Below, piece by piece: positions 31,638-40,820 of a stretch of DNA of 64,000 nucleotides (positions are counted from its first letter, which is position 1; every line of letters starts with the position of its first letter). The notes under the pieces are model-generated. The model worked only from the letters and a program-made list of their open reading frames with translations, did no database searches and was not told where the DNA came from. Location: NCBI RefSeq assembly GCF_013149785.1, contig NZ_JABEZU010000002.1, positions 620,001 to 684,000 of the forward strand, in the 5' to 3' direction. This DNA comes from Isoptericola halotolerans (GTDB lineage Bacteria; Actinomycetota; Actinomycetes; Actinomycetales; Cellulomonadaceae). A program made the translations under genes and the position numbers.

Positions 31638-33497
31638 GTGCATCTCGCCCACCGCCTGATCTTCTCCGACCGGCCCGAGCGGCGGTTGCTCTGCCTCGAG
31701 GAAGGTCCGGGGGTGCTCGACGACGGTGCGCTGCGGGTTCCCCCCGGCACGACGCAGGGGATGGGCGCCTACCTCAACGGCTTCCCGGGCGCGTACTGGG
31801 CCTGCTGGGCCGGCGCGACCCGGGTCCGGTTGCAGCTCCATGCCTCCGGGGACGGGACCGTGCGGCTGCTGCGCTCGGACGCCGCGGGGCGGGTGAGCGA
31901 GGTCGCGTCCGGCCCGGTCGGCGAGCCGCTGGAGTCGGACCTGAGCGCCGTCGGCGGCTGGCTGTGGTGCGAGGTGACGGCCGGCGCCGCCCCCTCGGCG
32001 TCCGCGGACCCGCCCGGTGTCGTGGTCACCGGCGGCGAGTGGTCGGTGGACGCCTCCGTGCGCCGGGACGGCGAGGTCGTGGTGTCCGTCACCACCATGG
32101 ACAAGCCCGAGTACTGCGTCGCCACGCTGGCGACCCTCGCGGGCGCACCGGAGCTGGCCGAGGCCGGTGTCCGGATCCAGGTCGTCGACCAGGGCACCCG
32201 CAAGGTGGCCGGCCACCCCGGGTTCGCGGAGGTCGCCGCGGCGCTCGGGCAGCGGCTCCGGATGGTCGACCAGCCCAACCTCGGGGGGTCGGGCGGTTTC
32301 TCGCGAGGCATGCTGGAGACCCTCGACGGCGGCGCCGACGCGGTGCTGATCTGCGACGACGACGTCGAGGTCGAGCCCGAGGCGCTGCTGCGGGCCGTCC
32401 GGTTCCACCGTGCCGCCACCGCGCCCGTGGTCGTGGGCGGCCACATGCTCGACCTCGCCCGGCCCACGGTGCTCAACTCGTTCAGCGAGGTGATCCACCG
32501 GCGCGCGTTCAACTGGGGGCCGCCCGTCATGGACCGCCAGTGGCACGACCTCGCCGGTGGCCTGCGCGCCACGCCGTGGCTGCACGAGCGCGCCGACTCC
32601 GACTTCAACGGCTGGTGGATGTGCCTCATCCCCACCGCCGTGCTGCGCGAGGTCGGCCTCAGCCTGCCGCTCTTCCTCAAGTGGGACGACGCCGAGTTCT
32701 GCCTGCGCGCCGGCGAGGCCGGCTTTCCGACGGTCTCCCTGCCCGGCGCCTGCCTGTGGCACATGGCCTGGACCGAGAAGGACGACTCCGTCGAGTGGCA
32801 GGCCTACCTGCACGTGCGCAACCGGGTGATCACCGCGCTGCTGCACGCCGACGGTGCCGGGCTGCTGCCCCTGGCGCTCCTCGCGACCGACCTCAAGCTG
32901 TTGCTGGCCCTGCGCTACTACCCCGTCGACCTGCACGTGCGCGCGCTGCGCGAGGTGCTCGCCGGGCCGGGTCGCCTGCACCCCGAGCTCGCGTCCGTCG
33001 TCGGGCAGGTGCGGGCCGTCGGGGTCGGGCACCCCGAGACGGTGCGGCACCGCGCGGGCGACCCCGCCTTCGACGCGGTCGCGCCGGCAGGGGCGACGGA
33101 ACAGGACGGGACGACACCCGGTGGTGGCCCCACGGCACGGCCCTCGGGGCCGCTCGGGCTGGCCGGGTTCGTCCTGCGCGGCCTGGCCCGCACCCTGCGG
33201 CCGCTCCCTGCCGACGCGCGCCGGGCGCCGACCGCGGTCCTGCCACGGACGGAGGCGACCTGGTGGCGGGTCCCCGCCCACGACTCCGTGCTGGTGCTGG
33301 ACTCCGACGGCGGCTCGGGCGTGTGGCTGCGCCGGGACAGCCGGACGTTCTGGCGCCTGGCGGGTGCCGCCGTCGTCGGCCACGTGCGGCTGGCGCTGCG
33401 CTGGCGGTCCCTCGCCCGCACCTGGCGTGAGGCCGCACCGGGCCTGGTCTCCCCGGAGGCCTGGCGGGCGGACTTCGCACCTGCTCACGCCGACTAG
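31638..33497 (+). CDS. GlfT2-like galactofuranosyltransferase
   Basis: This 619-residue GT2 protein has an N-terminal beta-sandwich (about 1-130) and a GT-A core (about 145-400). Motifs are QPNLGGSGGFSRGM, the metal-binding DDDVEVEPEAL, FNGWWMCLIP, WDDAEFCLRAGEAG and the catalytic HMAWTEKDDS. This layout and these motifs are those of mycobacterial GlfT2, which polymerises galactofuranose from UDP-Galf. The C-terminal 120 residues are basic and helical. It sits with a GlfT1-like protein and UDP-galactopyranose mutase, which supports a Galf polymer. Actual linkage and chain length are unknown. Confidence 0.88.
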   Translation: MHLAHRLIFSDRPERRLLCLEEGPGVLDDGALRVPPGTTQGMGAYLNGFPGAYWACWAGATRVRLQLHASGDGTVRLLRSDAAGRVSEVASGPVGEPLESDLSAVGGWLWCEVTAGAAPSASADPPGVVVTGGEWSVDASVRRDGEVVVSVTTMDKPEYCVATLATLAGAPELAEAGVRIQVVDQGTRKVAGHPGFAEVAAALGQRLRMVDQPNLGGSGGFSRGMLETLDGGADAVLICDDDVEVEPEALLRAVRFHRAATAPVVVGGHMLDLARPTVLNSFSEVIHRRAFNWGPPVMDRQWHDLAGGLRATPWLHERADSDFNGWWMCLIPTAVLREVGLSLPLFLKWDDAEFCLRAGEAGFPTVSLPGACLWHMAWTEKDDSVEWQAYLHVRNRVITALLHADGAGLLPLALLATDLKLLLALRYYPVDLHVRALREVLAGPGRLHPELASVVGQVRAVGVGHPETVRHRAGDPAFDAVAPAGATEQDGTTPGGGPTARPSGPLGLAGFVLRGLARTLRPLPADARRAPTAVLPRTEATWWRVPAHDSVLVLDSDGGSGVWLRRDSRTFWRLAGAAVVGHVRLALRWRSLARTWREAAPGLVSPEAWRADFAPAHAD

Positions 33498-33507
33498 GAT
33501 GTTCCGG
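33495..33507 (+). promoter_or_regulatory. Leaderless promoter of the tandem GT2 gene built on a stop codon
   Basis: TAGGAT (33495-33500) starts with the upstream TAG stop and ends 7 nt before ATG 33508; this also supports ATG 33508 over ATG 33499. Confidence 0.5.
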
Positions 33508-35367
33508 ATGCCCGCCCCCGTCGTTGTCGCCGTCGTCGTGTCGTACAACCGAGCCGAGCTGCTCGGTGCCGCGCTCGACGCCCTCGGTGACCAGAACCGC
33601 CCCGTGGACCGTGTCGTCGTCGTGGACAACGCCTCGACCGACGACGCGCTCGCCGTCGCGCGCGGCCACGCCACGGCCCCGCACGTCGTCGCCCTGGCGC
33701 GCAACACCGGGGGAGCGGGCGGGTTCGCCGTCGGTATCGCGACCGCCGTCGCGGAGCTCGGCGCCGACCTCGTGTGGGTCATGGACGACGACACCATCCC
33801 GACCCCCACGGCGCTGTCGGCTCTCCTGGAGGCCCGCGAGGCCTACGACGGCGAGGTCGCCGCGCTGTGCAGCCGGGTCGTGTGGACCGACGGCTCCGAC
33901 CACCCCATGAACACGCCGCGACGGCGGCCCGGTGCGTCCGCCGCCGACGTGGAGCGGGCGCGAGCCGTCGGCGCGATCCCCGTGCGGTCGATGTCGTTCG
34001 TGTCGATGATGATCGACGCCGCCGCCGTGCGGCGTGCGGGCCTGCCCGTCACCGACTACTTCATCTGGAACGACGACTTCGAGTACGCGACCCGCCTGCT
34101 GCGCCATCGCGTCGGGCTGGCCGTGCCCGGCAGCGTCGTCGAGCACCGCACCAAGAAGCTCGGCGCCACCGACGCCGACCCGGGTCCGCGCTTCTACTAC
34201 GAGGTGCGCAACAAGATCTGGATGTTCTCCCGGTCCGGTGCCCTGTCGTTCCGCGAGCGGGTGCTGTACGGCGGGTCCACGGTGCGACGCTGGTTGCGCA
34301 CCGTGGTGCGGTCGAGCGACCGGCGGACCCTCCTCGGCGCCGGGTGGCGGGGTTTCTGGCACGGCATCACCCGTGGGCCGCGCCCGGACACGGAGGTGCT
34401 GTCCGGCGTCGGGCCGGCGGCGCTGACGGTCGCACGTCTCGAGGCGGGCGCCTCCCTGCCCGCGCCGGTGCACGTCAACCGCAGCGCGGCCTCGGCCGGC
34501 ACCTTCGGTGCGGGCGAACCTCTGGACGACCAGCGCTTCTCCGTGCTGCTACCCGTGTACCGCGGCGACGACGCCGGGCACCTGGAGCGTGGCTTCCGTT
34601 CCGCGACCGTGGACCAGACGCTGCGACCCGACGAGATCGTCGTCGTGCGCGACGGGCCCGTCGGCGACGACATCGCGGCGGTGCTCTCCCGGCTCGAGGA
34701 GATCACCGACGTGCCCGTCACGGTCGTGGCGCTCCCGCACAACCTGGGCCTCGCCCGGGCGCTGGAGGAAGGGCTGGCCGTGTGCCGCCACGAGATCGTG
34801 GCCCGCGCCGACGCCGACGACATCTCGCTGCCCGAGCGGTTCGCGGAGCAGGTGCCGCTGGTGGCCAAGGGGTACGACATCGTCGGCTCGGCCATCTGGG
34901 AGTTCGAGGACGACGAGGACGACCACGGGATGGTGCGGGTGCCGCCCACCGGCGAGGGCATCGCCGAGGCCGCGCGGTTCCGGGACCCGTTCAACCACCC
35001 GTCGGTGGTCTACCGGAAGTCCGCCGTCGCCGCCGTCGGGGGCTACCAGCACCTCGACCTCATGGAGGACTACCTGCTGTTCGCCCGGATGCTCGCCGCC
35101 GGGGCGCACGCGCAGAACATCACCGACCCGCTCGTGCTGTACCGCGTGGGCGCCGGCGCCTACGCGCGGCGGGGCGGACGACGACTGCTCGCCTCCGAGC
35201 TGGCGCTGCAGCGCACCCTGCACGAGGAGGGCTTCGTGTCCACGCCGCAGATGGTGCGCAACGTGGTCGTGCGTGCCGGGTACCGGCTCGTGCCGCAGCG
35301 GCTGCGCCAGGCCGGGTACCGCCGCTACACCCGCCAGCGGGGCGGTTACGTCCCCGACGACCTCTAG
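33508..35367 (+). CDS. Tandem GT2 protein: GlfT1-like domain plus second GT2 domain
   Basis: This 619-residue protein contains two GT-A domains. Domain 1 (about 1-300) has VVSYNRAELLGAALDAL, NTGGAGGFAVG, WVMDDDTIPTPTAL and FIWNDDFEYATRL, closely resembling GlfT1-type starter galactofuranosyltransferases. Domain 2 (about 345-590) has FSVLLPVYRGDD, ARADADDISLPERF and FNHPSVVYRKSAV, like capsular/amylovoran GT2 enzymes. Both metal motifs are present, so it may add two different sugars in sequence. The gene is followed 18 nt later by glf. Confidence 0.85.
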   Translation: MPAPVVVAVVVSYNRAELLGAALDALGDQNRPVDRVVVVDNASTDDALAVARGHATAPHVVALARNTGGAGGFAVGIATAVAELGADLVWVMDDDTIPTPTALSALLEAREAYDGEVAALCSRVVWTDGSDHPMNTPRRRPGASAADVERARAVGAIPVRSMSFVSMMIDAAAVRRAGLPVTDYFIWNDDFEYATRLLRHRVGLAVPGSVVEHRTKKLGATDADPGPRFYYEVRNKIWMFSRSGALSFRERVLYGGSTVRRWLRTVVRSSDRRTLLGAGWRGFWHGITRGPRPDTEVLSGVGPAALTVARLEAGASLPAPVHVNRSAASAGTFGAGEPLDDQRFSVLLPVYRGDDAGHLERGFRSATVDQTLRPDEIVVVRDGPVGDDIAAVLSRLEEITDVPVTVVALPHNLGLARALEEGLAVCRHEIVARADADDISLPERFAEQVPLVAKGYDIVGSAIWEFEDDEDDHGMVRVPPTGEGIAEAARFRDPFNHPSVVYRKSAVAAVGGYQHLDLMEDYLLFARMLAAGAHAQNITDPLVLYRVGAGAYARRGGRRLLASELALQRTLHEEGFVSTPQMVRNVVVRAGYRLVPQRLRQAGYRRYTRQRGGYVPDDL

Positions 35368-36522
<1,155 letters not shown>

Positions 36523-36528
36523 CCCCGC

Positions 36529-36596
36529 CGGTGCCGAACAGGAACCTGGGCCCGCTTTGGCACGCCAAAGCGGGCCCAGGTTCCTGTTCGGCACCG
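36529..36596. terminator. Perfect 32-bp hairpin (AGGAACCTGG family, copy 1)
   Basis: Arms 36529-36560 and 36565-36596 pair perfectly around the loop CACG. The stem contains CAGGAACCTGGGCCCGCTTT, shared with copy 2 at 37767 and in diverged form with copy 3 at 47568. It follows glf by 6 nt on the same strand as the next gene and has no U-tract. Confidence 0.85.
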
Positions 36597-36674
36597 ATCG
36601 GACGCCGTCCCCAGGGGTGCGGTGCCCACAGCTGGGCCCGACGGCGCAGCGCGCGCCGGCGCAGGGTCGCTGTC

Positions 36675-37763
36675 ATGGCCTCCATGCGGACCTTCGCCCA
36701 GCTCCCGGATGCCCTGACCTGGACCGCCGAGGCCCAGGAAGGGCTGCTCAGCGCCCACCAGTGCGACCTGCACGGCGTCGGTTCGTCCCGACGCTCTCGC
36801 CTGGTGCAGGCGGGACGGTGGCGTGCCGTGACCCGCGGGGTCGTCGACACGATCCCCACGGACCCGTTCCGTCGGACGGCCGAGGACGTCCCCGTGCGAC
36901 CGGCGCTGCCGCTGGTGGTGCGCGACAGTGCTGCCGCCCGGGCGCGGTCGCGGGCAGCCCGCGCGGCCGCGCACCGGCCTCGGTCGGACACGGACCGGCT
37001 CTTCGACCACCTCCGCCGACGCGCCGCCTGGATCGGCCTGCTCGCGCACGGCCCCGGCGCGATCGCCGTCGGGACCAGCGCCCTGGCGCTGCACGGCGTC
37101 GAAGGGCTCGCCTGGCCGGCGATCCCTGAGGTGGCGCTGGACCGCGCGGGACGTCGTCCGCACCGTCCCGGCGTCCGGCTGCGACAGTTCGACGACGGGA
37201 TGACCGTGGTCGGGTTCGGCGATCCCCGGACGGCGGAGGCACGTGTCGCCACGATGGGCTGGGCCCTGGCGCAGGCGGTGCCCGAGCAACCGCCTGCGCG
37301 AGGACTGGCACTGCTGGACTCGGCTCTGCAGCTCGGGCTCGTCGACGCGCGAGGCCTCGAGGTGGCGCACGACCAGGCGCGGGGTCGTCGCGGTGTGGCG
37401 TCGAGGCACGTCCTGTGGGAGGTGGCCGACGCGCGGGCGCAGTCGCCGCTGGAGTCCTTCGGGCGCTGGCAGTGCATCGAGGCGGGGGTGCCGCCCGACG
37501 TCTTGCAGCTGCCGGTCAGTGGCCGGGACGGGTCCCTGCTGGGCCTCGGCGACATGGCGTGGCGGCAGACGTCGGGCCGGACCCTCGTCGTCGAGATGGA
37601 CGGTCGTGACTGGCACGAGTCGAGTACTGATGGCGGGCGGCGGGACCGCGACCGGGACAACGCCTTCGCGGCGGTCCCGGGCGTCGACGTGCTCAGGTTC
37701 GACGTGCGTCACGTGCGCGACGGGGTGGTCGGCCGCCGCGTCCGCACCTTCCTCCGCCGGTGA
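36675..37763 (+). CDS. AbiEi-like winged-helix/DUF559 (Vsr-fold) protein
   Basis: This 362-residue protein has an N-terminal winged-helix part (HQCDLHGVGSSRRSRLVQAG followed by RWRAVTRGVVDT), of the type annotated as AbiEi antitoxin-like domain. A middle part has SALALHGVEGLAW. The C-terminal domain has LVVEMDGRDWHESS and RDRDNAFAAVPGVDVLRF, matching the DUF559/Vsr-endonuclease fold with its E-x-D...H pattern. No AbiEii toxin partner is next to it, so a toxin-antitoxin role is unlikely. The biological function of this common actinobacterial family is unknown. It is the only gene between two near-identical hairpins (36529 and 37767). Confidence 0.75.
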   Translation: MASMRTFAQLPDALTWTAEAQEGLLSAHQCDLHGVGSSRRSRLVQAGRWRAVTRGVVDTIPTDPFRRTAEDVPVRPALPLVVRDSAAARARSRAARAAAHRPRSDTDRLFDHLRRRAAWIGLLAHGPGAIAVGTSALALHGVEGLAWPAIPEVALDRAGRRPHRPGVRLRQFDDGMTVVGFGDPRTAEARVATMGWALAQAVPEQPPARGLALLDSALQLGLVDARGLEVAHDQARGRRGVASRHVLWEVADARAQSPLESFGRWQCIEAGVPPDVLQLPVSGRDGSLLGLGDMAWRQTSGRTLVVEMDGRDWHESSTDGGRRDRDRDNAFAAVPGVDVLRFDVRHVRDGVVGRRVRTFLRR

Positions 37764-37766
37764 AAG

Positions 37767-37838
37767 CTCGGTGTCGAACAGGAACCTGGGCCCGCTTTGG
37801 CGGAGCAAAGCGGGCCCAGGTTCCTGTTCGACACCGAG
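37767..37838. terminator. Perfect 33-bp hairpin (AGGAACCTGG family, copy 2)
   Basis: Arms 37767-37799 and 37806-37838 pair perfectly around a 6-nt loop. It lies between convergent gene ends (DUF559 gene and manA copy 2). Inner stem sequence is identical to copy 1 over about 25 nt; one base pair in the outer stem differs by a compensated change (GTGCCG versus GTGTCG). Confidence 0.85.
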
Positions 37839-37841
37839 GGG

Positions 37842-39074
37842 TCAGGGGACCCAGGCGCACACGAGGTGGGCGGCGCCGTCCGCGGTCACCGGCCCGGCGG
37901 CATCGGGCACCAGGCAGGACTCGCCACGGCGCAGCTCGGTCTCGCCCGACTCCGTGAGCAGCCGCACCGCACCGTCCAGCACGAGCACCACGCGCGGGCC
38001 GTCGGGGGCGAGCGCCACCGGTTCGGCGGGGTGGACGTCGGCGGTCATGAGCGCGAACTCGCTCACCGGCGCCCGGTAGCTCGTCACCAGGCTCTCGGTG
38101 CCCGCCACGACGGTGTCGGGGCGGACCGGCGGACGGGGGGAGAACGCCGAGCACTCGACCAGCGCGTCCGCGTCGACGTGCTTGGTCGTCAGGCCGGCCC
38201 GGAGCACGTTGTCCGAGGCGGCCATGACCTCGACGCCGAGCCCGGACAGGTAGGCGTGCACCTCGCCCGCCGGGACGAACATCGCCTCGCCCGGCTCGAG
38301 GGAGACCCTGTTGAGCAGCAAGGAGGTCACGGCACCCGGGTCGCCGGGATGCTCGTCGGCGAGCTGCAGCACGGTCGCGTCGGCGCGGTCCGACGGCGAA
38401 CCGGCCGCCGCGCGCGCCCGGACCGACGCGACGGTCGTCGCGACGTCCTGCGCACACCCGGCGGTGCCGCGTGCCGCGACGAGCAGCTCCATGGCGGCGC
38501 GCAGCCCGGCGGAGGACCGGGTGCCGTCCAGCGCACCGCGGATCCGGCCGACGAGCTCACCGTCGAGACCGTCGAGCAGCTCCAGGACGGCGCGCGGGCT
38601 GCGGAACCCCGCCAGTCCCTCGAACGGGGTGAGGGCGACGAGCATCTCGGGCTTGTGCTCGGTGTCGTGGAACGACCGGTGCGGTGCGCCCGGCGCCGTC
38701 CCTGCGCGGTTCTCCCGGTGGTAGCCGGCCCGGGCCTGGTGGGGGCGGGGGTGCACCTGCAGCGACAGCGCCCGCCGTGCCGCCAGGACCTTGAGGAGGT
38801 ACGGCAGCCGCGGCCCGAACCGGTCCGCCACGCGGCGCCCCAGCACCTCGACCGGCGCGGTGGCGATCAGGTCGGCGAGCGTCGAGCCGGCGCTCAGGCG
38901 CGACGGTGCCGAGGGGTGGGCACCGAGCCACAGCTCGGCGGCGGGCCGCCCGTCGCGCGGCAGGCCGAGCAGGTCCTGGATGTGGTCGTGCGACCCCCAG
39001 TCGTAAGGCTGGACGGTGTTCTCGAGCCGGTGCGCGGAGGCGAGAAAGACCGGTGCTGTTGGTGAGGTGTTCAT
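37842..39074 (-). CDS. manA: Mannose-6-phosphate isomerase, class I (copy 2)
   Basis: This 410-residue paralogue of the gene at 18642 has the metal-site motifs LQVHPRPHQARAGY, TEHKPEMLVALTPF and VPAGEVHAYL intact. The DNA of the two copies is clearly diverged. ATG 39074 is chosen because copy 1 starts a similar distance before the shared LENxxxxYDWGS; GTG 39113 is an alternative. It is the nearest central-metabolism gene to the NeuB-type synthase (2.8 kb), so it may supply mannose-6-P for KDN-type synthesis. The stop lies 3 nt past hairpin copy 2. Confidence 0.9.
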   Translation of the reverse strand: MNTSPTAPVFLASAHRLENTVQPYDWGSHDHIQDLLGLPRDGRPAAELWLGAHPSAPSRLSAGSTLADLIATAPVEVLGRRVADRFGPRLPYLLKVLAARRALSLQVHPRPHQARAGYHRENRAGTAPGAPHRSFHDTEHKPEMLVALTPFEGLAGFRSPRAVLELLDGLDGELVGRIRGALDGTRSSAGLRAAMELLVAARGTAGCAQDVATTVASVRARAAAGSPSDRADATVLQLADEHPGDPGAVTSLLLNRVSLEPGEAMFVPAGEVHAYLSGLGVEVMAASDNVLRAGLTTKHVDADALVECSAFSPRPPVRPDTVVAGTESLVTSYRAPVSEFALMTADVHPAEPVALAPDGPRVVLVLDGAVRLLTESGETELRRGESCLVPDAAGPVTADGAAHLVCAWVP

Positions 39075-39090
39075 CAGCAATTCATCGACT
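39069..39090 (+). promoter_or_regulatory. Weak PHO-box-like tandem 11-mers at the start of manA copy 2
   Basis: GTTCATCAGCA and ATTCATCGACT are adjacent and match the PHO unit at 9 and 8 of 11 positions. They overlap the proposed start codon of manA copy 2 and precede the divergent sulfotransferase at 39154, so function is doubtful. Confidence 0.25.
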
Positions 39091-39153
39091 TTCGTGAGGC
39101 GGTTGTGATTCACTCGGCGCTCGATCTACGCGCCTCGAAAGACCGGAGCCCCC

Positions 39154-39930
39154 GTGCACGCTTTTCATTCCCTGGCCTATCTCGACGTCGAGAAGTCCGG
39201 CTCGACGTACGTCTCGCGCTTTCTGCGTGACTTCCTGGACGACGACGAGGTCGCGTTCCGCAAGCACGTCGAGCTGGAGGACCGGCCCCCGGCGGGTCGC
39301 CTGCACGTCATCTCGGTGCGTGACCCGCTGGACACCTACCTGTCGCTCTACTCCTACGGCTGCCAGGGCAAGGGCGGTCTGTCCGGCACGATCCGGGAGG
39401 CCGGCCTCGGTCACCTCTACGACGGCACGGCCGAGGGGTTCGACGGGTGGTTGGACGTCGTGCTCGACCCGGCGTACGCCTCGGCCCTCAACCCGCGCAG
39501 CTACGACAAGTCGGGCGTCGCGCCGCACACGGGGCTGCTGTCCTACCGGGTGGCGCGCCTGTCGAGCCCGCGACCGCGCCGTTGGATGCGTCAGGCCACC
39601 TCGGCGGACGACTTCGTGGCCCGGTACCGCAGCAACACCGTCGTCGACGTGGTGCTGCGCAACGAGTCGCTCACCGAGGACCTCGAGGCGCTGGTGCGAC
39701 GCACGGACCTGGAGTGGCGCCCGTCGCGCGCCGTCGCGCTCGAGACGCTGCGGGCGCAGCGGCGGCTGAACACGAGCCGCCGGCTCGACGACGACGGCGC
39801 CTTCACCGTCCCGCACGACGCCCGACGCCGCGTGGCGGCCCGCGAGCGCCTGCTCACGGAGGTCTTCGGCTACGACGACGGTCATCGCAGCTCCACCACC
39901 GAGGCGACCCACGCGAGGTCCTCGGCGTAG
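39154..39930 (+). CDS. Sulfotransferase-like protein
   Basis: This 258-residue protein starts at GTG 39154. A phosphosulfate-loop-like AYLDVEKSGSTYVSRFL lies near the N terminus and a 3'-phosphate segment LHVISVRDPLDTYLSLYSYG at about 50-70, both usual for PAPS-dependent sulfotransferases. The rest is helical and Arg-rich. It belongs to a different subfamily from its neighbours. The last 49 nt overlap the 3' end of the convergent sulfotransferase at 39882. The acceptor is unknown. Confidence 0.75.
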   Translation: MHAFHSLAYLDVEKSGSTYVSRFLRDFLDDDEVAFRKHVELEDRPPAGRLHVISVRDPLDTYLSLYSYGCQGKGGLSGTIREAGLGHLYDGTAEGFDGWLDVVLDPAYASALNPRSYDKSGVAPHTGLLSYRVARLSSPRPRRWMRQATSADDFVARYRSNTVVDVVLRNESLTEDLEALVRRTDLEWRPSRAVALETLRAQRRLNTSRRLDDDGAFTVPHDARRRVAARERLLTEVFGYDDGHRSSTTEATHARSSA

Positions 39931-40820
39931 CGCTCGTCCAGGGCGGAGACGGCGCCGTCGTCCAGGAACGACGCCGGGACGTCACCGGGGGCGGGGTGGC
40001 GACCGAGCGCCCCGGTGACGAACCGGTGGAAGGCCACGCGCTCGTCGGACCCGCGCAGCAGCGGGAGCACGTCGAGGGACAGGTCGGCCATGCGCTGGGT
40101 GTACCGCGTGTTGGTGCGGCGGGAGACCTCCTCGCCGACCTCCACGCCGCGCGCGCCGAGCCGGTCGAGGGCGTCGGCGAGGATCTGCCCCACCAGCGGG
40201 CGGCTGCCGCTGCGGTCGCGGTCGTAGTCGTAGACGGTGACGTGCTCGGCGCCGAAGGTGCGCACGAGCTCCTCGACGACGCCGCGCCAGGACAGCGTCG
40301 ACCCGACGCGACCGGCCAGCTCCTCGAACCGGACGACCTTGCCGTGCTTGAGCTGCTGCTGGTAGGCGGACTCCAGGAACGCGGCGTAGCCGCGCACGGT
40401 GAACTGCACGTGGCGGGGCACGCCGTCGGTGGCGCGGTCGATCCCGGCGAGGTTCTCGGCGATCCGGGGGTACAGCTCGGCGCTGTCGGGCGCGAAGGCC
40501 GGTCCGGTGTTGGACTCGCAGGAGTAGAACAGCCCGGGTGACCGGCTGGTCCGCCACGCGTCGTCGAGGAACTCGCGCAGCCGCTGGTCGGCGCCGGGCC
40601 TCGCGACGTCGTACCACCCGTCGAGGGCGGCCCGGATGTCGGGCTGCGTGGTCCGTGTGGTGACCCCGGCGGCGGCGAGCTCGGCGGTGTGCTCGCGGCA
40701 CCAGGACTGCACGGCGGTCGTGCCGGTCTTCTGCGAGCCGAGGTGCAGCACGACCTGGTGCCCGGTGGGCAGGGGGCGGCGCGCGGCGAGGGTGTCGCGC
40801 AGCCGCTGGGCGAGCTTCAT
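39882..40820 (-). CDS. Sulfotransferase-family protein (intact PAPS motifs)
   Basis: This 312-residue protein starts at ATG 40820 with GGAGG 5 nt upstream. The phosphosulfate loop is VVLHLGSQKTGTTAVQSWC (about 23-41) and the 3'-phosphate segment is QFTVRGYAAFLESAYQQQ. It is a relative of the protein at 30329. It overlaps the upstream degenerate paralogue by 4 nt (ATGA), so the two are translated together. It also overlaps the convergent sulfotransferase by 49 nt, leaving no room for a terminator. Confidence 0.82.
   Translation of the reverse strand: MKLAQRLRDTLAARRPLPTGHQVVLHLGSQKTGTTAVQSWCREHTAELAAAGVTTRTTQPDIRAALDGWYDVARPGADQRLREFLDDAWRTSRSPGLFYSCESNTGPAFAPDSAELYPRIAENLAGIDRATDGVPRHVQFTVRGYAAFLESAYQQQLKHGKVVRFEELAGRVGSTLSWRGVVEELVRTFGAEHVTVYDYDRDRSGSRPLVGQILADALDRLGARGVEVGEEVSRRTNTRYTQRMADLSLDVLPLLRGSDERVAFHRFVTGALGRHPAPGDVPASFLDDGAVSALDERYAEDLAWVASVVELR

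Noticed and set aside
36675-37763. Type IV AbiE toxin-antitoxin system
   Set aside because: The AbiEi-like winged helix is present, but no AbiEii nucleotidyltransferase toxin is adjacent and the C terminus is DUF559-like.
36529-37838. Insertion sequence with terminal inverted repeats
   Set aside because: The flanking elements are each internally palindromic hairpins, the gene between is not a transposase, and no target-site duplication was found.
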